Shown here piece after piece: positions 41,001 through 49,236 of a DNA stretch of 64,000 nt. The stretch is taken from positions 186,001 through 250,000 of the forward strand of contig NZ_CP043925.1 of assembly GCF_009914335.1 (NCBI RefSeq), read 5' to 3'. Made by a program: the position numbers and the translations under genes. Source of the stretch: Proteus columbae. GTDB lineage: Bacteria > Pseudomonadota > Gammaproteobacteria > Enterobacterales > Enterobacteriaceae. Each line of letters starts with the position of its first letter. Position 1 is the stretch's first letter. The notes under the pieces are model-generated. The model had not been told where the DNA came from and made no database searches. It was given only the letters and a program-made list of their open reading frames with translations.

Positions 41001-41431
41001 GGTAATAAGTTTAAAGATTCGCTAATTTCTCGGCTTTTATCTTGCTCTTGTTGCTGAAGCCTTGCTTGTTCCATTAATTGGCTACTGATTTGAATAATTT
41101 TCTGTTCTAAATCAGGGATGCTAATTTTTTCTGGAATAGTAGGAACAGCATGGCTTTCTTCTAGAAGCTTAGTTCTTAGCTCTTGCGTGATTTGAGGGTA
41201 ATCATCAATGGTTTTTTGATAATTATCTGCATTCGTTTGCGCTTTTTCACCATCATTAATCCAATTGATAGTGCCTTGTAGCGCCTGGACTGCCTCAATA
41301 TCTTGAGGATTGGTACTTCCTTCAAGTTGTTTAATATCTTGACGTAATTTCTCCACATCCGCTGATATTGCAGATGTGCTTAACGAAAGCGTCAAAAAGA
41401 GCGAGAAGAAAAGACTGATTATCAGGCGCAC
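38096..41431 (-). CDS. mscM: Miniconductance mechanosensitive channel MscM (YjeP)
   Basis: Large MscS-family channel that opens under membrane tension. The 1111 residues begin with a signal peptide (RLIISLFFSLFLTLSLSTSAISA). A long helical periplasmic domain rich in Gln/Leu heptads spans about 25-460, then about 11 membrane helices. The C-terminal MscS core is visible as MGVGLGFGLQEIFANIISGLMI and FEKPIRIGDTVTIRNLTG. E. coli MscM has 1107 residues. It precedes psd on the minus strand reading order psd then mscM, as in E. coli. Confidence 0.96.
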   Translation of the reverse strand: MRLIISLFFSLFLTLSLSTSAISADVEKLRQDIKQLEGSTNPQDIEAVQALQGTINWINDGEKAQTNADNYQKTIDDYPQITQELRTKLLEESHAVPTIPEKISIPDLEQKIIQISSQLMEQARLQQQEQDKSREISESLNLLPQQLSEARRLLSDATARLAAASASTTPLTEAQNKLTQAEVTARKAMVNELEMAQLSANNRQEIARLRLELFKKRYQRLDVQLQQLRSLLNIKRQEVADLALEKTEMLAEKGGELPEFLTKQIQTNRELSQILNKQTQEMSELSEKQRITTQQTQQVRQTLTTIREQAQWLSGSTALGEALRTQLSRLPEMPRSQELDRDIIQLRVERLGYEDMLENLSKIQPPETADGSKLPEAQQYIFDSLIQARHELLNSLLSGYDSQILELTKLKVATTQLADALKETKDATNRYMFWVADISPIKFNYPVLLVKDITRLLSLDTFSQLGHAAVSMLKNQDTFLFLFVTLSIVGFSLRTRKHYNAFLERVSNRIGKVTQDHFSLTIRTVFWSILIALPLPLLWSAVGYGLQSVEWRYPMAGAIGYGVTAAAPVLWLFMISATFARHNGLFIAQFKWKESRVKKAMRFYQLSIFVIVPLMMSLITFEYYSDREFAPTVGRFCFLLLCIALSFITSSLKKAHVPLYLDKHGSGDNLINTILWWFLLLAPVIAGLAAVLGYLSTSIVLLGRLEMSVAIWFALLIIYHIIQRWMLIQRRKLAFERAKQKRAEILAQRAKGEDENTIVGSSGESTVGLEIEAQEIDLDAISAQSIGLVRSILTMIALVSMILLWSELNTAFSFVDNIRLWDVTSSINGVNTVQPITMGSILVAILVIIITTQLVRNLPALLELAILQHLDLTPGTGYAITTMTKYTITLIGSIVGFSLLGIEWSKLQWLVAAMGVGLGFGLQEIFANIISGLMILFEKPIRIGDTVTIRNLTGNISKINTRATTLTDWDRKEIIVPNKAFITEQFINWSLSDSVTRIVMTIPAPADCNSEQVTNVLLEASKRSTMILENPAPEVYLVDLQQGIQIFELRVYAAEMGHRMPARHEIHQNILLAFAEHGIPLPFPPFQARVDMMGNTIRSSMRATPREVGGL

Positions 41432-41453
41432 AAAGGTTACTCCGAATTACGTG

Positions 41454-42350
41454 TTATTCACTGATGGCATTATTGTCATTACCAGCGACATTGATGATGG
41501 AACCCAATTGTTCCCCCATTAATGTAACGGAGCCATTCATAAGATCTTTATTCAGTTGAACGGTATTTTCTGGGAAAAGGTTGATGACAGTTGAGCCTAA
41601 CTTAAATCGGCCCATTTCTTCACCTTTTTTCAAGAATATCGCTCCTGCTTTATCCGCTTGAGGATATGTCCAACGTTTAATAATACCTTCACGAGGTGGC
41701 GTTACCATGCCACACCAAGCCGTTTCAATACTACCAACAATTGTTGCACCCACTAGAATTTGTATCATTGAACCAAATTGAGTTTCAAAGAGGCAAATAA
41801 TACGTTCATTACGTGCAAATAAGTTAGGGACATTAGCCGCTGTTAATGGATTAACAGAGAAGAGATCGCCTGGAACATAAATCATCTCTTTTAATAAACC
41901 ATCGCAAGGCATGTGAACGCGGTGGTAATCACGAGGTGAAAGATAAGTCGTAATAAACTGACCATTACGGAATTTATCTGCTAGCATAAAATTACCTGCA
42001 AGTAACGCTTTAAGGGTGTAATGATGTCCTTTGGCTTGCAGAATTTGATCGTCTTGAATAAGACCGAGTTGGCTTACTGTGCCGTCAGCAGGCAGTGCGA
42101 GTTTGTCATCACCTTCAACGATAGGGCGAACACCATCTTTTAAAGTACGAATAAAGAAATCGTTGAATGTTGAATAAGCTTGGAATTGGCTTTCTTTCGC
42201 TTCATTCATATCGACTTTATAGGCTTTCGCAAAAGCTTTGATAACAAACTGGGTAATTGCACCCGCTTTTTTGTTGGCAAACCAACCTGCTAATTGTGTG
42301 AGCCATAATTTAGGCAATAAATACTGTAGTTTAATTTTTAGCTTGTCCAA
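41454..42350 (-). CDS. psd: Phosphatidylserine decarboxylase proenzyme
   Basis: Makes phosphatidylethanolamine at the inner membrane. It is self-cleaved at the LGST motif ([11 protein letters not shown]) to create the pyruvoyl prosthetic group on the Ser. Conserved blocks include [26 protein letters not shown] and GDLFSVN. No ATG fits. Homology to [17 protein letters not shown] places the start at TTG 42350 (8 nt after AGAGG) or the ATT just before it (42353). The open frame runs further to another TTG at 42389. 298 residues from the chosen start. Confidence 0.95.
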   Translation of the reverse strand: MDKLKIKLQYLLPKLWLTQLAGWFANKKAGAITQFVIKAFAKAYKVDMNEAKESQFQAYSTFNDFFIRTLKDGVRPIVEGDDKLALPADGTVSQLGLIQDDQILQAKGHHYTLKALLAGNFMLADKFRNGQFITTYLSPRDYHRVHMPCDGLLKEMIYVPGDLFSVNPLTAANVPNLFARNERIICLFETQFGSMIQILVGATIVGSIETAWCGMVTPPREGIIKRWTYPQADKAGAIFLKKGEEMGRFKLGSTVINLFPENTVQLNKDLMNGSVTLMGEQLGSIINVAGNDNNAISE

Positions 42351-42438
42351 AATGGCAACCTCTGGGATTGAACGATAAAAAATAGACAAAAGGGGTCTAT
42401 TGTACCCACCCTTAATCGGGTTGTCAGTGAATCAATTA

Positions 42439-43497
42439 TTAAGTGTCTAAATTAATATTCTTACGAACTTTCACCTGACTCATACTTTCTAAAATACGAT
42501 GGTAATTTTCAAAGCGCGTTTCTGAGATCTCACCGTTATTTACGGCTTCACTAATTAGGCAACCTGGATCGTCTAAGTGCTTACAATCGCGGAATTTACA
42601 ACCACCAAGGTACGGTCTGAATTCAATAAACCCTTTTGTTACTTGCTCTGGCGTTAAGTGCCATAAACCAAATTCACGTACACCCGGAGAGTCAATGACA
42701 TCTCCTCCTTGTGGGAAATGGTAAAGGCGTGATGCTGTTGTGGTATGCTGGCCTAAACCTGAGTTATCAGACACCTGATTAACTAGAATACTTTCTTCCA
42801 TTGGTGGTAATAAGGTATTGAGTAAGCTTGATTTTCCGACCCCAGATTGCCCCGCAAAAATGGAGATACGACCAATCAACTCTTGTGTCAATGCATCAAG
42901 ACCTTCTTTGGTGTAGCTAGAGACTTCAAGAACACGATAACCAATATCTTTATAAGTTTGCATCCATTCACTGACAGTCTTACGGCTTTTCTCGTCTAAC
43001 ATATCGATTTTATTGAGTACAATCAGAGGCTCAACGTTTAAAGTCTCACATGCGACAAGGTAACGGTCGATAATATTTAAAGAAAGTTCAGGCAAAATAG
43101 CCGAAACGATAATAATTTGATCAATATTAGCTGCAATAGGCTTAATGCCATCATAATAGTCAGGACGAGTAAGTACTGAAGTTCGTTCGTGTACAGCTTC
43201 TACAATACCATTTACGCGGACATTTTCTTGTGTTTGTAGCGCAGGACGCCAAACAACTTTATCACCCGTTACCAGTGATGAAATTGTGCGTCGAATATTG
43301 CATCGTGTAATAGTGCCGTCAGCAGCTTCGATATCTGCATGTTGACCAAAACGGCTGATCACTAAGCCTTCGGTCGCTTCGCCTAATTGCGTATCGTCTA
43401 ATTCAACGTGGTTTTTTTTCTCTTTGCTCTGCAAACGCTTTTTATGATTTTCTTGTACTCGGCGTTGCTGGCCTTTAGATAATTTACGTTTTGTCAC
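42439..43497 (-). CDS. rsgA: Ribosome small-subunit GTPase RsgA
   Basis: Circularly permuted GTPase that checks 30S maturation. The basic N-terminal tail leads into an OB fold, then GTPase motifs in permuted order: G4 NKID, G1 [11 protein letters not shown] and G3 DSPGVREF. The C-terminal zinc knuckle is [14 protein letters not shown]. 352 residues. Divergent from orn, with which it shares a 115-bp promoter region. Confidence 0.97.
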   Translation of the reverse strand: MTKRKLSKGQQRRVQENHKKRLQSKEKKNHVELDDTQLGEATEGLVISRFGQHADIEAADGTITRCNIRRTISSLVTGDKVVWRPALQTQENVRVNGIVEAVHERTSVLTRPDYYDGIKPIAANIDQIIIVSAILPELSLNIIDRYLVACETLNVEPLIVLNKIDMLDEKSRKTVSEWMQTYKDIGYRVLEVSSYTKEGLDALTQELIGRISIFAGQSGVGKSSLLNTLLPPMEESILVNQVSDNSGLGQHTTTASRLYHFPQGGDVIDSPGVREFGLWHLTPEQVTKGFIEFRPYLGGCKFRDCKHLDDPGCLISEAVNNGEISETRFENYHRILESMSQVKVRKNINLDT

Positions 43498-43612
43498 CGA
43501 TCCTCACTTGTATTATTCGGTTAGATGTTCTTCTGTCGTGCTTATTGAGTAAACGCGCTATGATAAACGCTAAAATATCATGTCTCACACTTAGAAACAG
43601 CTAGGATATATT

Positions 43613-44158
43613 ATGTCAAAAAGCGAGAACAATCTGATCTGGATAGATCTGGAAATGACAGGTCTTGATCCTGAATGTGACCGTATCATCGAAATTGCCA
43701 CTATCGTGACAGATCCTCAACTTAATATTTTAGCCGAAGGCCCTGTAATTGCAGTACACCAATCTGATGAACAATTAAGTTTAATGGATGAATGGAATAC
43801 ACGTACCCATACTGGTAGTGGCTTAGTTGAGCGCGTAAAAAACAGTTCATATGATGATAATTCAGCACAAAAAGCGACAATTGAATTCCTAGAAAAATGG
43901 GTACCAAAAGGCGTATCACCTATCTGTGGTAATAGTGTGGGGCAAGATAGACGTTTTCTATACCGTTACATGCCAGAGCTAGAGCAATATTTTCACTACC
44001 GTTATCTTGATGTGAGTACATTAAAAGAATTAGCACGTCGTTGGAAACCTGAAATTTTAGAAGGTTTTGAGAAAAAAAATACTCATCAGGCATTGGATGA
44101 TATTCGTGAATCTATTGCAGAGCTAGCTTATTATCGTAAAACCTTTATTAAAGAGTAA
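43613..44158 (+). CDS. orn: Oligoribonuclease
   Basis: DEDDh 3'-5' exonuclease that degrades 2-5 nt RNAs including pGpG; essential in E. coli. Exo I is [12 protein letters not shown], Exo [15 protein letters not shown] region with [10 protein letters not shown], and Exo [13 protein letters not shown]. It has 181 residues, identical in length to the E. coli enzyme. Directly upstream of the glyVXY tRNA operon. Confidence 0.97.
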   Translation: MSKSENNLIWIDLEMTGLDPECDRIIEIATIVTDPQLNILAEGPVIAVHQSDEQLSLMDEWNTRTHTGSGLVERVKNSSYDDNSAQKATIEFLEKWVPKGVSPICGNSVGQDRRFLYRYMPELEQYFHYRYLDVSTLKELARRWKPEILEGFEKKNTHQALDDIRESIAELAYYRKTFIKE

Positions 44159-44246
44159 AAAGCGTGCATTCATGATTGATATTGCATCATTATGATGATT
44201 TTATCGGCATGTAATCAAAAAAACGTATTTTTTTGTTGATAAGGGC

Positions 44247-44274
44247 TTGCGGTTAAGCATTTTTCTCGTATAAT
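44247..44274 (+). promoter_or_regulatory. Promoter of the tRNA-Gly operon
   Basis: TTGCGG (44247-44252), 16-bp spacer, TATAAT (44269-44274), then a GC-rich discriminator GCGCTTCCC. A leader hairpin CCCGTAC/GTACGGG (44281-44287 with 44306-44312) precedes the first tRNA. Confidence 0.75.
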
Positions 44275-44324
44275 GCGCTTCCCGTACCGATGAAGAATTT
44301 CGTTTGTACGGGTGTAAGAAAGAC

Positions 44325-44400
<76 letters not shown>

Positions 44401-44436
44401 ATCTTTCTTAGACAGTTATTAGTAGTGTTATGCGAC

Positions 44437-44512
<76 letters not shown>

Positions 44513-44547
44513 AATCTTTCATTTATAATTGTCAAAACTTACCAAAT

Positions 44548-44623
<76 letters not shown>

Positions 44624-44668
44624 AGTTTTTCTCTTCTAGTTTTATTCTTCTAATCAAAAATCAATACG

Positions 44669-44995
44669 TTATCCTAATAGTCTACGGCTAAGTAGCGCTT
44701 TCATATCTCGTCTACCATCAGTAATGACGTAAATAATAATTTGTTGTCCTAATACTCTGTAAATCACCCGATAGGGTTTAAATAGAATTTGTCGAAATTC
44801 ACGAATACCTAACGTTTGTAATTCATTAGGAACAGTTCCCTTCTTTGGAAAATTAGTTAAATTGTCTGCTACTGCTAGTAACTCATCTAATACATAATCT
44901 GCATTTTCTGGGCAGTCATGTTCAGAAATATAGTTATGAATATTTTCTAAATCTGCCTCGGCATCTTTAGTAACTACGACCTTGTATGATGCCAT
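44669..44995 (-). CDS. ParE/RelE-superfamily toxin
   Basis: Toxin of a type II toxin-antitoxin pair. The 108-residue small basic protein has the family pattern: an N-terminal strand ASYKVVVTKDAEADL, two helices (ENIHNYISEH, NADYVLDELLAVADNL), then REFRQILFKPYRVIYRV, IIIYVITDGRRDM and LLSRRLL. The C-terminal Arg/Asp pattern is closer to ParE than to mRNA-cutting RelE, so the target (gyrase or ribosomal mRNA) is not decided. Starts 5 nt after the antitoxin stop, clearly one operon. Confidence 0.88.
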   Translation of the reverse strand: MASYKVVVTKDAEADLENIHNYISEHDCPENADYVLDELLAVADNLTNFPKKGTVPNELQTLGIREFRQILFKPYRVIYRVLGQQIIIYVITDGRRDMKALLSRRLLG

Positions 44996-45000
44996 TCTTT

Positions 45001-45270
45001 CTACTTCCTTTTATTTTTTAAACGCTGAACAACACTTTTTATATCACTGACTTCGCCTGATTCAACTTGTTGTTGACCTAATGCTAATATTTTCAGTAGA
45101 GCTAACATTTCCTGAGTTTCTTCATAAGATTCAATATCTTGAATGACTGCTTTAGCTTCGCCATTTTGAGTAATAATCATAGGGGAGCCAGATTCGGTAA
45201 GTTTTACCATTACTTCAGCCATATTGGCCTTTAAATAGCTAATTGGTTTAATTTGTTCTGAATAACGCAT
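45001..45270 (-). CDS. Phd/YefM-family antitoxin
   Basis: Antitoxin for the downstream ParE/RelE toxin. The Phd/YefM DNA-binding N-terminus is YSEQIKPISYLKANMAEVMVKL followed by the family block PMIITQNGEAKAVIQDIESYEE. The charged C-terminus would wrap the toxin. The ATG at 45270 has GGAGG 5 nt upstream; the ATG at 45282 lies before that Shine-Dalgarno and is unlikely. 89 residues. Phd proteins repress their own operon, and a palindrome lies just upstream. Confidence 0.88.
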   Translation of the reverse strand: MRYSEQIKPISYLKANMAEVMVKLTESGSPMIITQNGEAKAVIQDIESYEETQEMLALLKILALGQQQVESGEVSDIKSVVQRLKNKRK

Positions 45271-45281
45271 ATTCACCTCCA

Positions 45282-45329
45282 TAAATTAAGTCTTAATTTA
45301 GACCAAAAAAAGACTATGCTCGCTAGTCT
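45282..45329 (-). promoter_or_regulatory. Operator palindromes of the toxin-antitoxin operon
   Basis: TAAATTAAG-T-CTTAATTTA (45282-45300) is a perfect 9-bp-arm palindrome 12 bp before the antitoxin start. A second inverted repeat AGACTA-N7-TAGTCT lies at 45311-45329. The layout is that of Phd-type autorepression with two operators; this is inference from position and symmetry. Confidence 0.6.
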
Positions 45330-45745
45330 AATAATGTGTAGCCTAAAATACAACCAAAAAAAATCTTCATTTATTCTCTCGCTTTTTTAAATATCGACTA
45401 CACTGTTTTAGGGTGCAGATTAGGGAATTTTACTTAATACTCGTAAAGAGAGTGTGTTGGATTATTGTTCAAAAAAGAAAATGTCATTAATACATGTAAG
45501 ATCAAGCTATTTTTTTGTGATCTATCTTTGATCTTTGCTTGCATTTCTATTTTGACAGCACTAGAATGTGCGCCTTTCCTCATTTCGAGGGGAAATTAGA
45601 GGCAAGATCATTTTTTAGGTTTCAGGCCTTTATTCTGTTAAACATGCATTGAATAGTATTTTAGAAAAAGAAAAGGGTTTCTCAGGCTTTTCTTTAAAAA
45701 AACGTGATATATATTCTACTATTCTTAAAATCTTCCCAAATCGAT

Positions 45746-45754
45746 TTATCCACA
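45746..45754 (+). promoter_or_regulatory. DnaA box 1 (TTATCCACA)
   Basis: Perfect match to the strong DnaA consensus. Part of a three-box cluster. Confidence 0.75.
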
Positions 45755-45810
45755 GTGAGATGCTAATAACCACTGCATCTAAGCACTATTTATTTTTTTA
45801 CTGCACAGAG

Positions 45811-45819
45811 TTATCCACA
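45811..45819 (+). promoter_or_regulatory. DnaA box 2 (TTATCCACA)
   Basis: Second perfect 9-mer in the same orientation, 65 bp after the first. Confidence 0.75.
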
Positions 45820-45856
45820 AGCACGTATCATTAAGTGATAAGGATATTATTCTCTT

Positions 45857-45869
45857 CAATAAATTGATT
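45857..45869 (-). promoter_or_regulatory. IHF site in the DnaA-box cluster
   Basis: CAATAAATTGATT is an exact match to YAANNNNTTGATW, the reverse complement of the IHF consensus. E. coli datA needs an IHF site for its function. Confidence 0.6.
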
Positions 45870-45974
45870 GGATTTTATATCTAATTGATAACTAAGTTTA
45901 TTTTAATTTTTTAAATTTTGAGTCTTAGTTCGCTTGAATTTTTTTTTCATGTTGATAGGCAAGGGATTTTTATT

Positions 45975-45983
45975 TTATTCACA
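45975..45983 (+). promoter_or_regulatory. DnaA box 3 (TTATTCACA)
   Basis: Matches the relaxed consensus TTATNCACA, same orientation as boxes 1 and 2, 106 bp after the IHF site. Confidence 0.6.
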
Positions 45984-46027
45984 GAGGAAATTAATGGTTA
46001 TTCGTAATGCGTTTATCCTGTTAAAAA

Positions 46028-47182
46028 TTAAGCGTCACGAGGTAAGCCTTTAGTTATCGCCCTTACTAAGCGTTTTTGTTGTGAAGTCTGTATTTTTACT
46101 TCTTTTTCATTTCTCTTCGCTGTCTGCTGTGCAATCGCCCAGTTTAAATGTTCATCTAAAACATCACTCAATCCAAAGCGTTCTTGCAAGGCAAGTATAA
46201 TTTTATCTTGATAAGGTGCATTTCCTAACGCCACGCTAATATTTCTAAGCCAACGTAAATAACCAATACGGCGGATCGGCGAACCTTCAGTGATACGCAG
46301 AAATTTATCTTCATTCCATTGAAAGAGATCGAGTAATTCTGGGGTATGAAGTGCTCTTCTTGGTGAAAAATCTTCTTCGTCAGTCAGTGATGAAAAACGA
46401 TTCCAAGGACAGATAAGCTGGCAATCATCACAACCATAAATGCGATTACCCATTAGAGGGCGAAATTCTTCAGGAATAGCACCATCGAGTTCGATAGTGA
46501 GATAAGAAATACAGCGACGAGCATCAATAGTATAAGGTTCAACAATGGCACCTGTCGGACAGGTTGTCATACAGGCGACGCATTTACCGCATTGCTCTTC
46601 AACTGGGCTATCAATAGGTAACGGCAAATCAATCAGTAGTTCACCAAGGAAAAACCAAGAGCCTGCTTGATTATTAATAACAAGTGAGTGTTTACCAACC
46701 CAGCCAAGTCCTGCCTTAACAGCTAATGGGCGTTCCATAATAGGGGCTGAATCAACGAAAGGACGAAAGTTGACTACCCCTTGATATTCAAATTGCTGAC
46801 AATATTGTGAAATTTTTTCGCCGAGTTTTTTAAGACGCTGCCTTAATACTTTGTGATAATCTCGACCAAGTGCATAACGGCTGATATAGCCTTGTTCTGG
46901 GTTATTTAAGGTTCGTGCAAAAGCCGCATCCGTGGGGAGATAATTCATTCTGACACTGATAACGCGTAATGTACCCGGAACCAGCTCATGAGGTCTGGCT
47001 CGTGTCATTCCATACTTTTCCATCCATGCCATTTCACCATGATATTGCTTATCTAACCAAGCTTGCAGGCGAGGTTCTTCAAGTGATAAGTCAGTATCAC
47101 ATATCCCTGTTTGTTGAAAACTTAGCTCAGAACCCCATAATTTAATGTTTTGAGCGAGAAGATTAAGATCGAGTGATGACAT
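46028..47182 (-). CDS. queG: Epoxyqueuosine reductase QueG
   Basis: Last step of queuosine synthesis on tRNA: cobalamin-dependent reduction of epoxyqueuosine. Two [4Fe-4S] clusters are bound by CGKCVACMTTCP and by the GCDDCQLICPW cysteine set. The catalytic-domain block RPFVDSAPIMERPLAVKAGLGW is present. The C-terminal HEAT-like helices end in KGLPRDA. 384 residues. In E. coli nnr follows divergently; here the next plus-strand gene is tsaE. Confidence 0.97.
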   Translation of the reverse strand: MSSLDLNLLAQNIKLWGSELSFQQTGICDTDLSLEEPRLQAWLDKQYHGEMAWMEKYGMTRARPHELVPGTLRVISVRMNYLPTDAAFARTLNNPEQGYISRYALGRDYHKVLRQRLKKLGEKISQYCQQFEYQGVVNFRPFVDSAPIMERPLAVKAGLGWVGKHSLVINNQAGSWFFLGELLIDLPLPIDSPVEEQCGKCVACMTTCPTGAIVEPYTIDARRCISYLTIELDGAIPEEFRPLMGNRIYGCDDCQLICPWNRFSSLTDEEDFSPRRALHTPELLDLFQWNEDKFLRITEGSPIRRIGYLRWLRNISVALGNAPYQDKIILALQERFGLSDVLDEHLNWAIAQQTAKRNEKEVKIQTSQQKRLVRAITKGLPRDA

Positions 47183-47406
47183 GAATAAACCGAATCAGTA
47201 GGTAAGAGGTGAGTCCTAAGAGCGCGCAGTGTATCATAGTGAGGCGGTAGGAAAAATCCTCGCAATAAATAGATTTATGGTATGGTTATTTGATAGTAAT
47301 TTCGATAACTATTTGCCTTAAGAAAACATATAAAGCTTAGTATTTGATGTTCTCCAACGATCTCTCTTTATTAAGCCGTTATAACTTAACAATAGATTAT
47401 ATAAAT

Positions 47407-47874
47407 ATGAAAGAATGGGTTGTTACATTAGAAGATGAAGCGGCAACAGTTGAACTAGGGCGTACTGTTGCAATAGCGACGGATCATAGCGGATTGATCA
47501 TTTATTTATATGGCGATCTTGGTGCTGGAAAAACAACCTTTAGCCGAGGCTTTTTACAAGCGCTTGGTCATCAAGGGCATGTTAAAAGCCCAACATATAC
47601 ATTAGTTGAGCCCTATATGCTTTCGCCAAATCCCGTTTATCATTTTGATCTCTATCGTTTAGCTTCCGCTGAAGAGCTGGAATTTATGGGAATACGCGAC
47701 TATTTTGAACAAGATGCGTTATGTCTTATTGAATGGCCATCTCAAGGCGAAGGCTTTTTACCTAACGCAGATTTAGAACTTCATTTAAGCTACGAAGATG
47801 AAGGTCGAAAAGCGCGTTTTGTTGCCCTTTCACCAAGAGGGAACACTGTTTTATCCCGTATTCAGTCTGCATAA
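47407..47874 (+). CDS. tsaE: tRNA threonylcarbamoyladenosine ATPase TsaE
   Basis: P-loop ATPase that works with TsaB and TsaD to make t6A37 in ANN-decoding tRNAs. Walker [28 protein letters not shown], the YHFDLYRL block and ECW-like IEWPSQ are all present. The ATG at 47407 gives [11 protein letters not shown] and the normal length of 155 residues. The open frame runs 21 codons further upstream without similarity. First gene of the tsaE-amiB-mutL-miaA-hfq-hflXKC cluster. Confidence 0.95.
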   Translation: MKEWVVTLEDEAATVELGRTVAIATDHSGLIIYLYGDLGAGKTTFSRGFLQALGHQGHVKSPTYTLVEPYMLSPNPVYHFDLYRLASAEELEFMGIRDYFEQDALCLIEWPSQGEGFLPNADLELHLSYEDEGRKARFVALSPRGNTVLSRIQSA

Positions 47875-47887
47875 AGGAATATTGATT

Positions 47888-49213
47888 ATGTCGAGTCTCA
47901 TCACTACTGTGAGTCAAAGTCAGCGCTATGTTGTTGCCTTTCTGTTGGTTGTTTTGTCTTTATTTTTTGTGCAAATAGCACAAGCCGCTACTGTGACAGA
48001 AGTAAAAGCAGAAAACGGTATTTCAGCAACAACCCTTACATTTACTTTTAGTGATGGGAAGCCTAGTTATCGATATTACTCATTAAAAAGCCCTGACCGT
48101 TTGGTGATGGACTTTAAACAGAGCACAAAAGTCACGGGATTACCAGCAACATTAGGCAATGGGCAGTTAGTCCATAAAATTCGCTCAACGCAATCAAAAG
48201 ATAGCCAATACCAAAGTATGGTTGTTGAGCTTGCTCAGCCGGTTGTGGTGACTGAAAGTTTGATGAATGTAAGTGGTGGCTATAAGTTAGTGCTTACTAT
48301 CAAAGCTATGAATGCTCGACAAAATAGCAATGCCCAATCGACAGTAAGTGTTGTTGCGTTATCACCAACAGCAACGACATCACATTCAAGTGTAAATACA
48401 AATCGGGAAATGGCGCCTTTAATGACTAAGCCAGTAACCGAAGTTACGCCTGTTGTTCCCATTGCAAAACCACGCACCACACCTTCAAAACCGCAAGCAG
48501 GCTCTCGCCAAATTATTATTGCGATAGATGCTGGTCATGGTGGGCAAGATCCCGGTGCGATTGGCCAGAAAGGTAATCGTGAAAAAGACGTGACGTTAAG
48601 TGTGGCAAGAAAGTTGGAAGCTCGCTTACGTAATGATCCTATGTTTAAGCCTGTTCTAACACGCAGCGGCGATTATTTTATCTCAGTTGCGGGGCGTTCT
48701 GAAGTCGCCCGTAAGCAAAGTGCAAATATGTTAGTGTCTATTCATGCAGACTCAGCACCAAATCGTAGTGCAAGAGGCGCTTCTGTATGGGTGCTTTCTA
48801 ATCGTCGTGCAAACAGTGAATTAGGTAAGTGGCTTGAGCAAAGCGAGAAACAATCTGAATTACTCGGTGGTGCTGGTGATGCATTAGATGGCGCTGATCC
48901 TTATCTAAGTCAAACCGTCCTTGATTTGCAATTTGGTAATTCACAGCGAGTAGGCTATGACGTTGCCGTTGCCGTATTGTCTGAACTAAGAAAAGTGGGG
49001 TCATTACATAAGAAAACACCAGAGCATGCGAGCTTAGGTGTTTTGCGTTCACCTGATATCCCTTCAATTTTAGTTGAAACAGGCTTTATCAGTCATGCGT
49101 CAGAAGAGCAATTACTGATTTCTGATGCTTATCAAGAGAAACTTGCGGCATCTATTCACGCTGGTTTAAGAAATTATTTTCTGGCTCACCCTTTACAAAA
49201 CGCGCCTAATTGA
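47888..49213 (+). CDS. amiB: N-acetylmuramoyl-L-alanine amidase AmiB
   Basis: Periplasmic amidase that splits septal peptidoglycan when activated by EnvC. The signal peptide ends near FVQIAQA|ATVTEV. An AMIN domain (about 33-130) and a low-complexity linker follow. The Amidase_3 domain has zinc ligands in IDAGHGGQDPGAIG, the downstream Glu in NREKDVTLS and His in SIHADSAPN, and the catalytic Glu in VETGFIS. 441 residues from the ATG at 47888, 13 nt after tsaE. No LysM repeats. Confidence 0.95.
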   Translation: MSSLITTVSQSQRYVVAFLLVVLSLFFVQIAQAATVTEVKAENGISATTLTFTFSDGKPSYRYYSLKSPDRLVMDFKQSTKVTGLPATLGNGQLVHKIRSTQSKDSQYQSMVVELAQPVVVTESLMNVSGGYKLVLTIKAMNARQNSNAQSTVSVVALSPTATTSHSSVNTNREMAPLMTKPVTEVTPVVPIAKPRTTPSKPQAGSRQIIIAIDAGHGGQDPGAIGQKGNREKDVTLSVARKLEARLRNDPMFKPVLTRSGDYFISVAGRSEVARKQSANMLVSIHADSAPNRSARGASVWVLSNRRANSELGKWLEQSEKQSELLGGAGDALDGADPYLSQTVLDLQFGNSQRVGYDVAVAVLSELRKVGSLHKKTPEHASLGVLRSPDIPSILVETGFISHASEEQLLISDAYQEKLAASIHAGLRNYFLAHPLQNAPN

Positions 49214-49236
49214 TTGAGTAGAATGGAATAAAGGTA

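Larger units (their letters stand above)
45330..46027. other. datA-like gene-free region with DnaA boxes and an IHF site
   Basis: No gene is supported in about 700 bp. It holds three same-orientation DnaA boxes: TTATCCACA at 45746-45754 and 45811-45819, and TTATTCACA at 45975-45983. A perfect IHF consensus (CAATAAATTGATT, 45857-45869) lies between boxes 2 and 3. Several GATC sites occur around 45499-45609. The position between glyVXY and queG is where E. coli has datA, the DnaA-titrating and DnaA-ATP-hydrolysing locus, as I recall. A 61-codon frame at 45649-45834 overlaps the boxes and looks spurious. Confidence 0.65.

Noticed and set aside
45649..45834. 61-codon ORF in the datA-like region
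   Set aside because: TTG start, no Shine-Dalgarno, no family, and it runs across two DnaA boxes; the non-coding explanation is better.
45740..45990. Chromosome origin (oriC) suggested by DnaA boxes
   Set aside because: Only three boxes, no 13-mer repeat region or dense GATC array, and no mnmG/mioC neighbours; a datA-type locus fits better.
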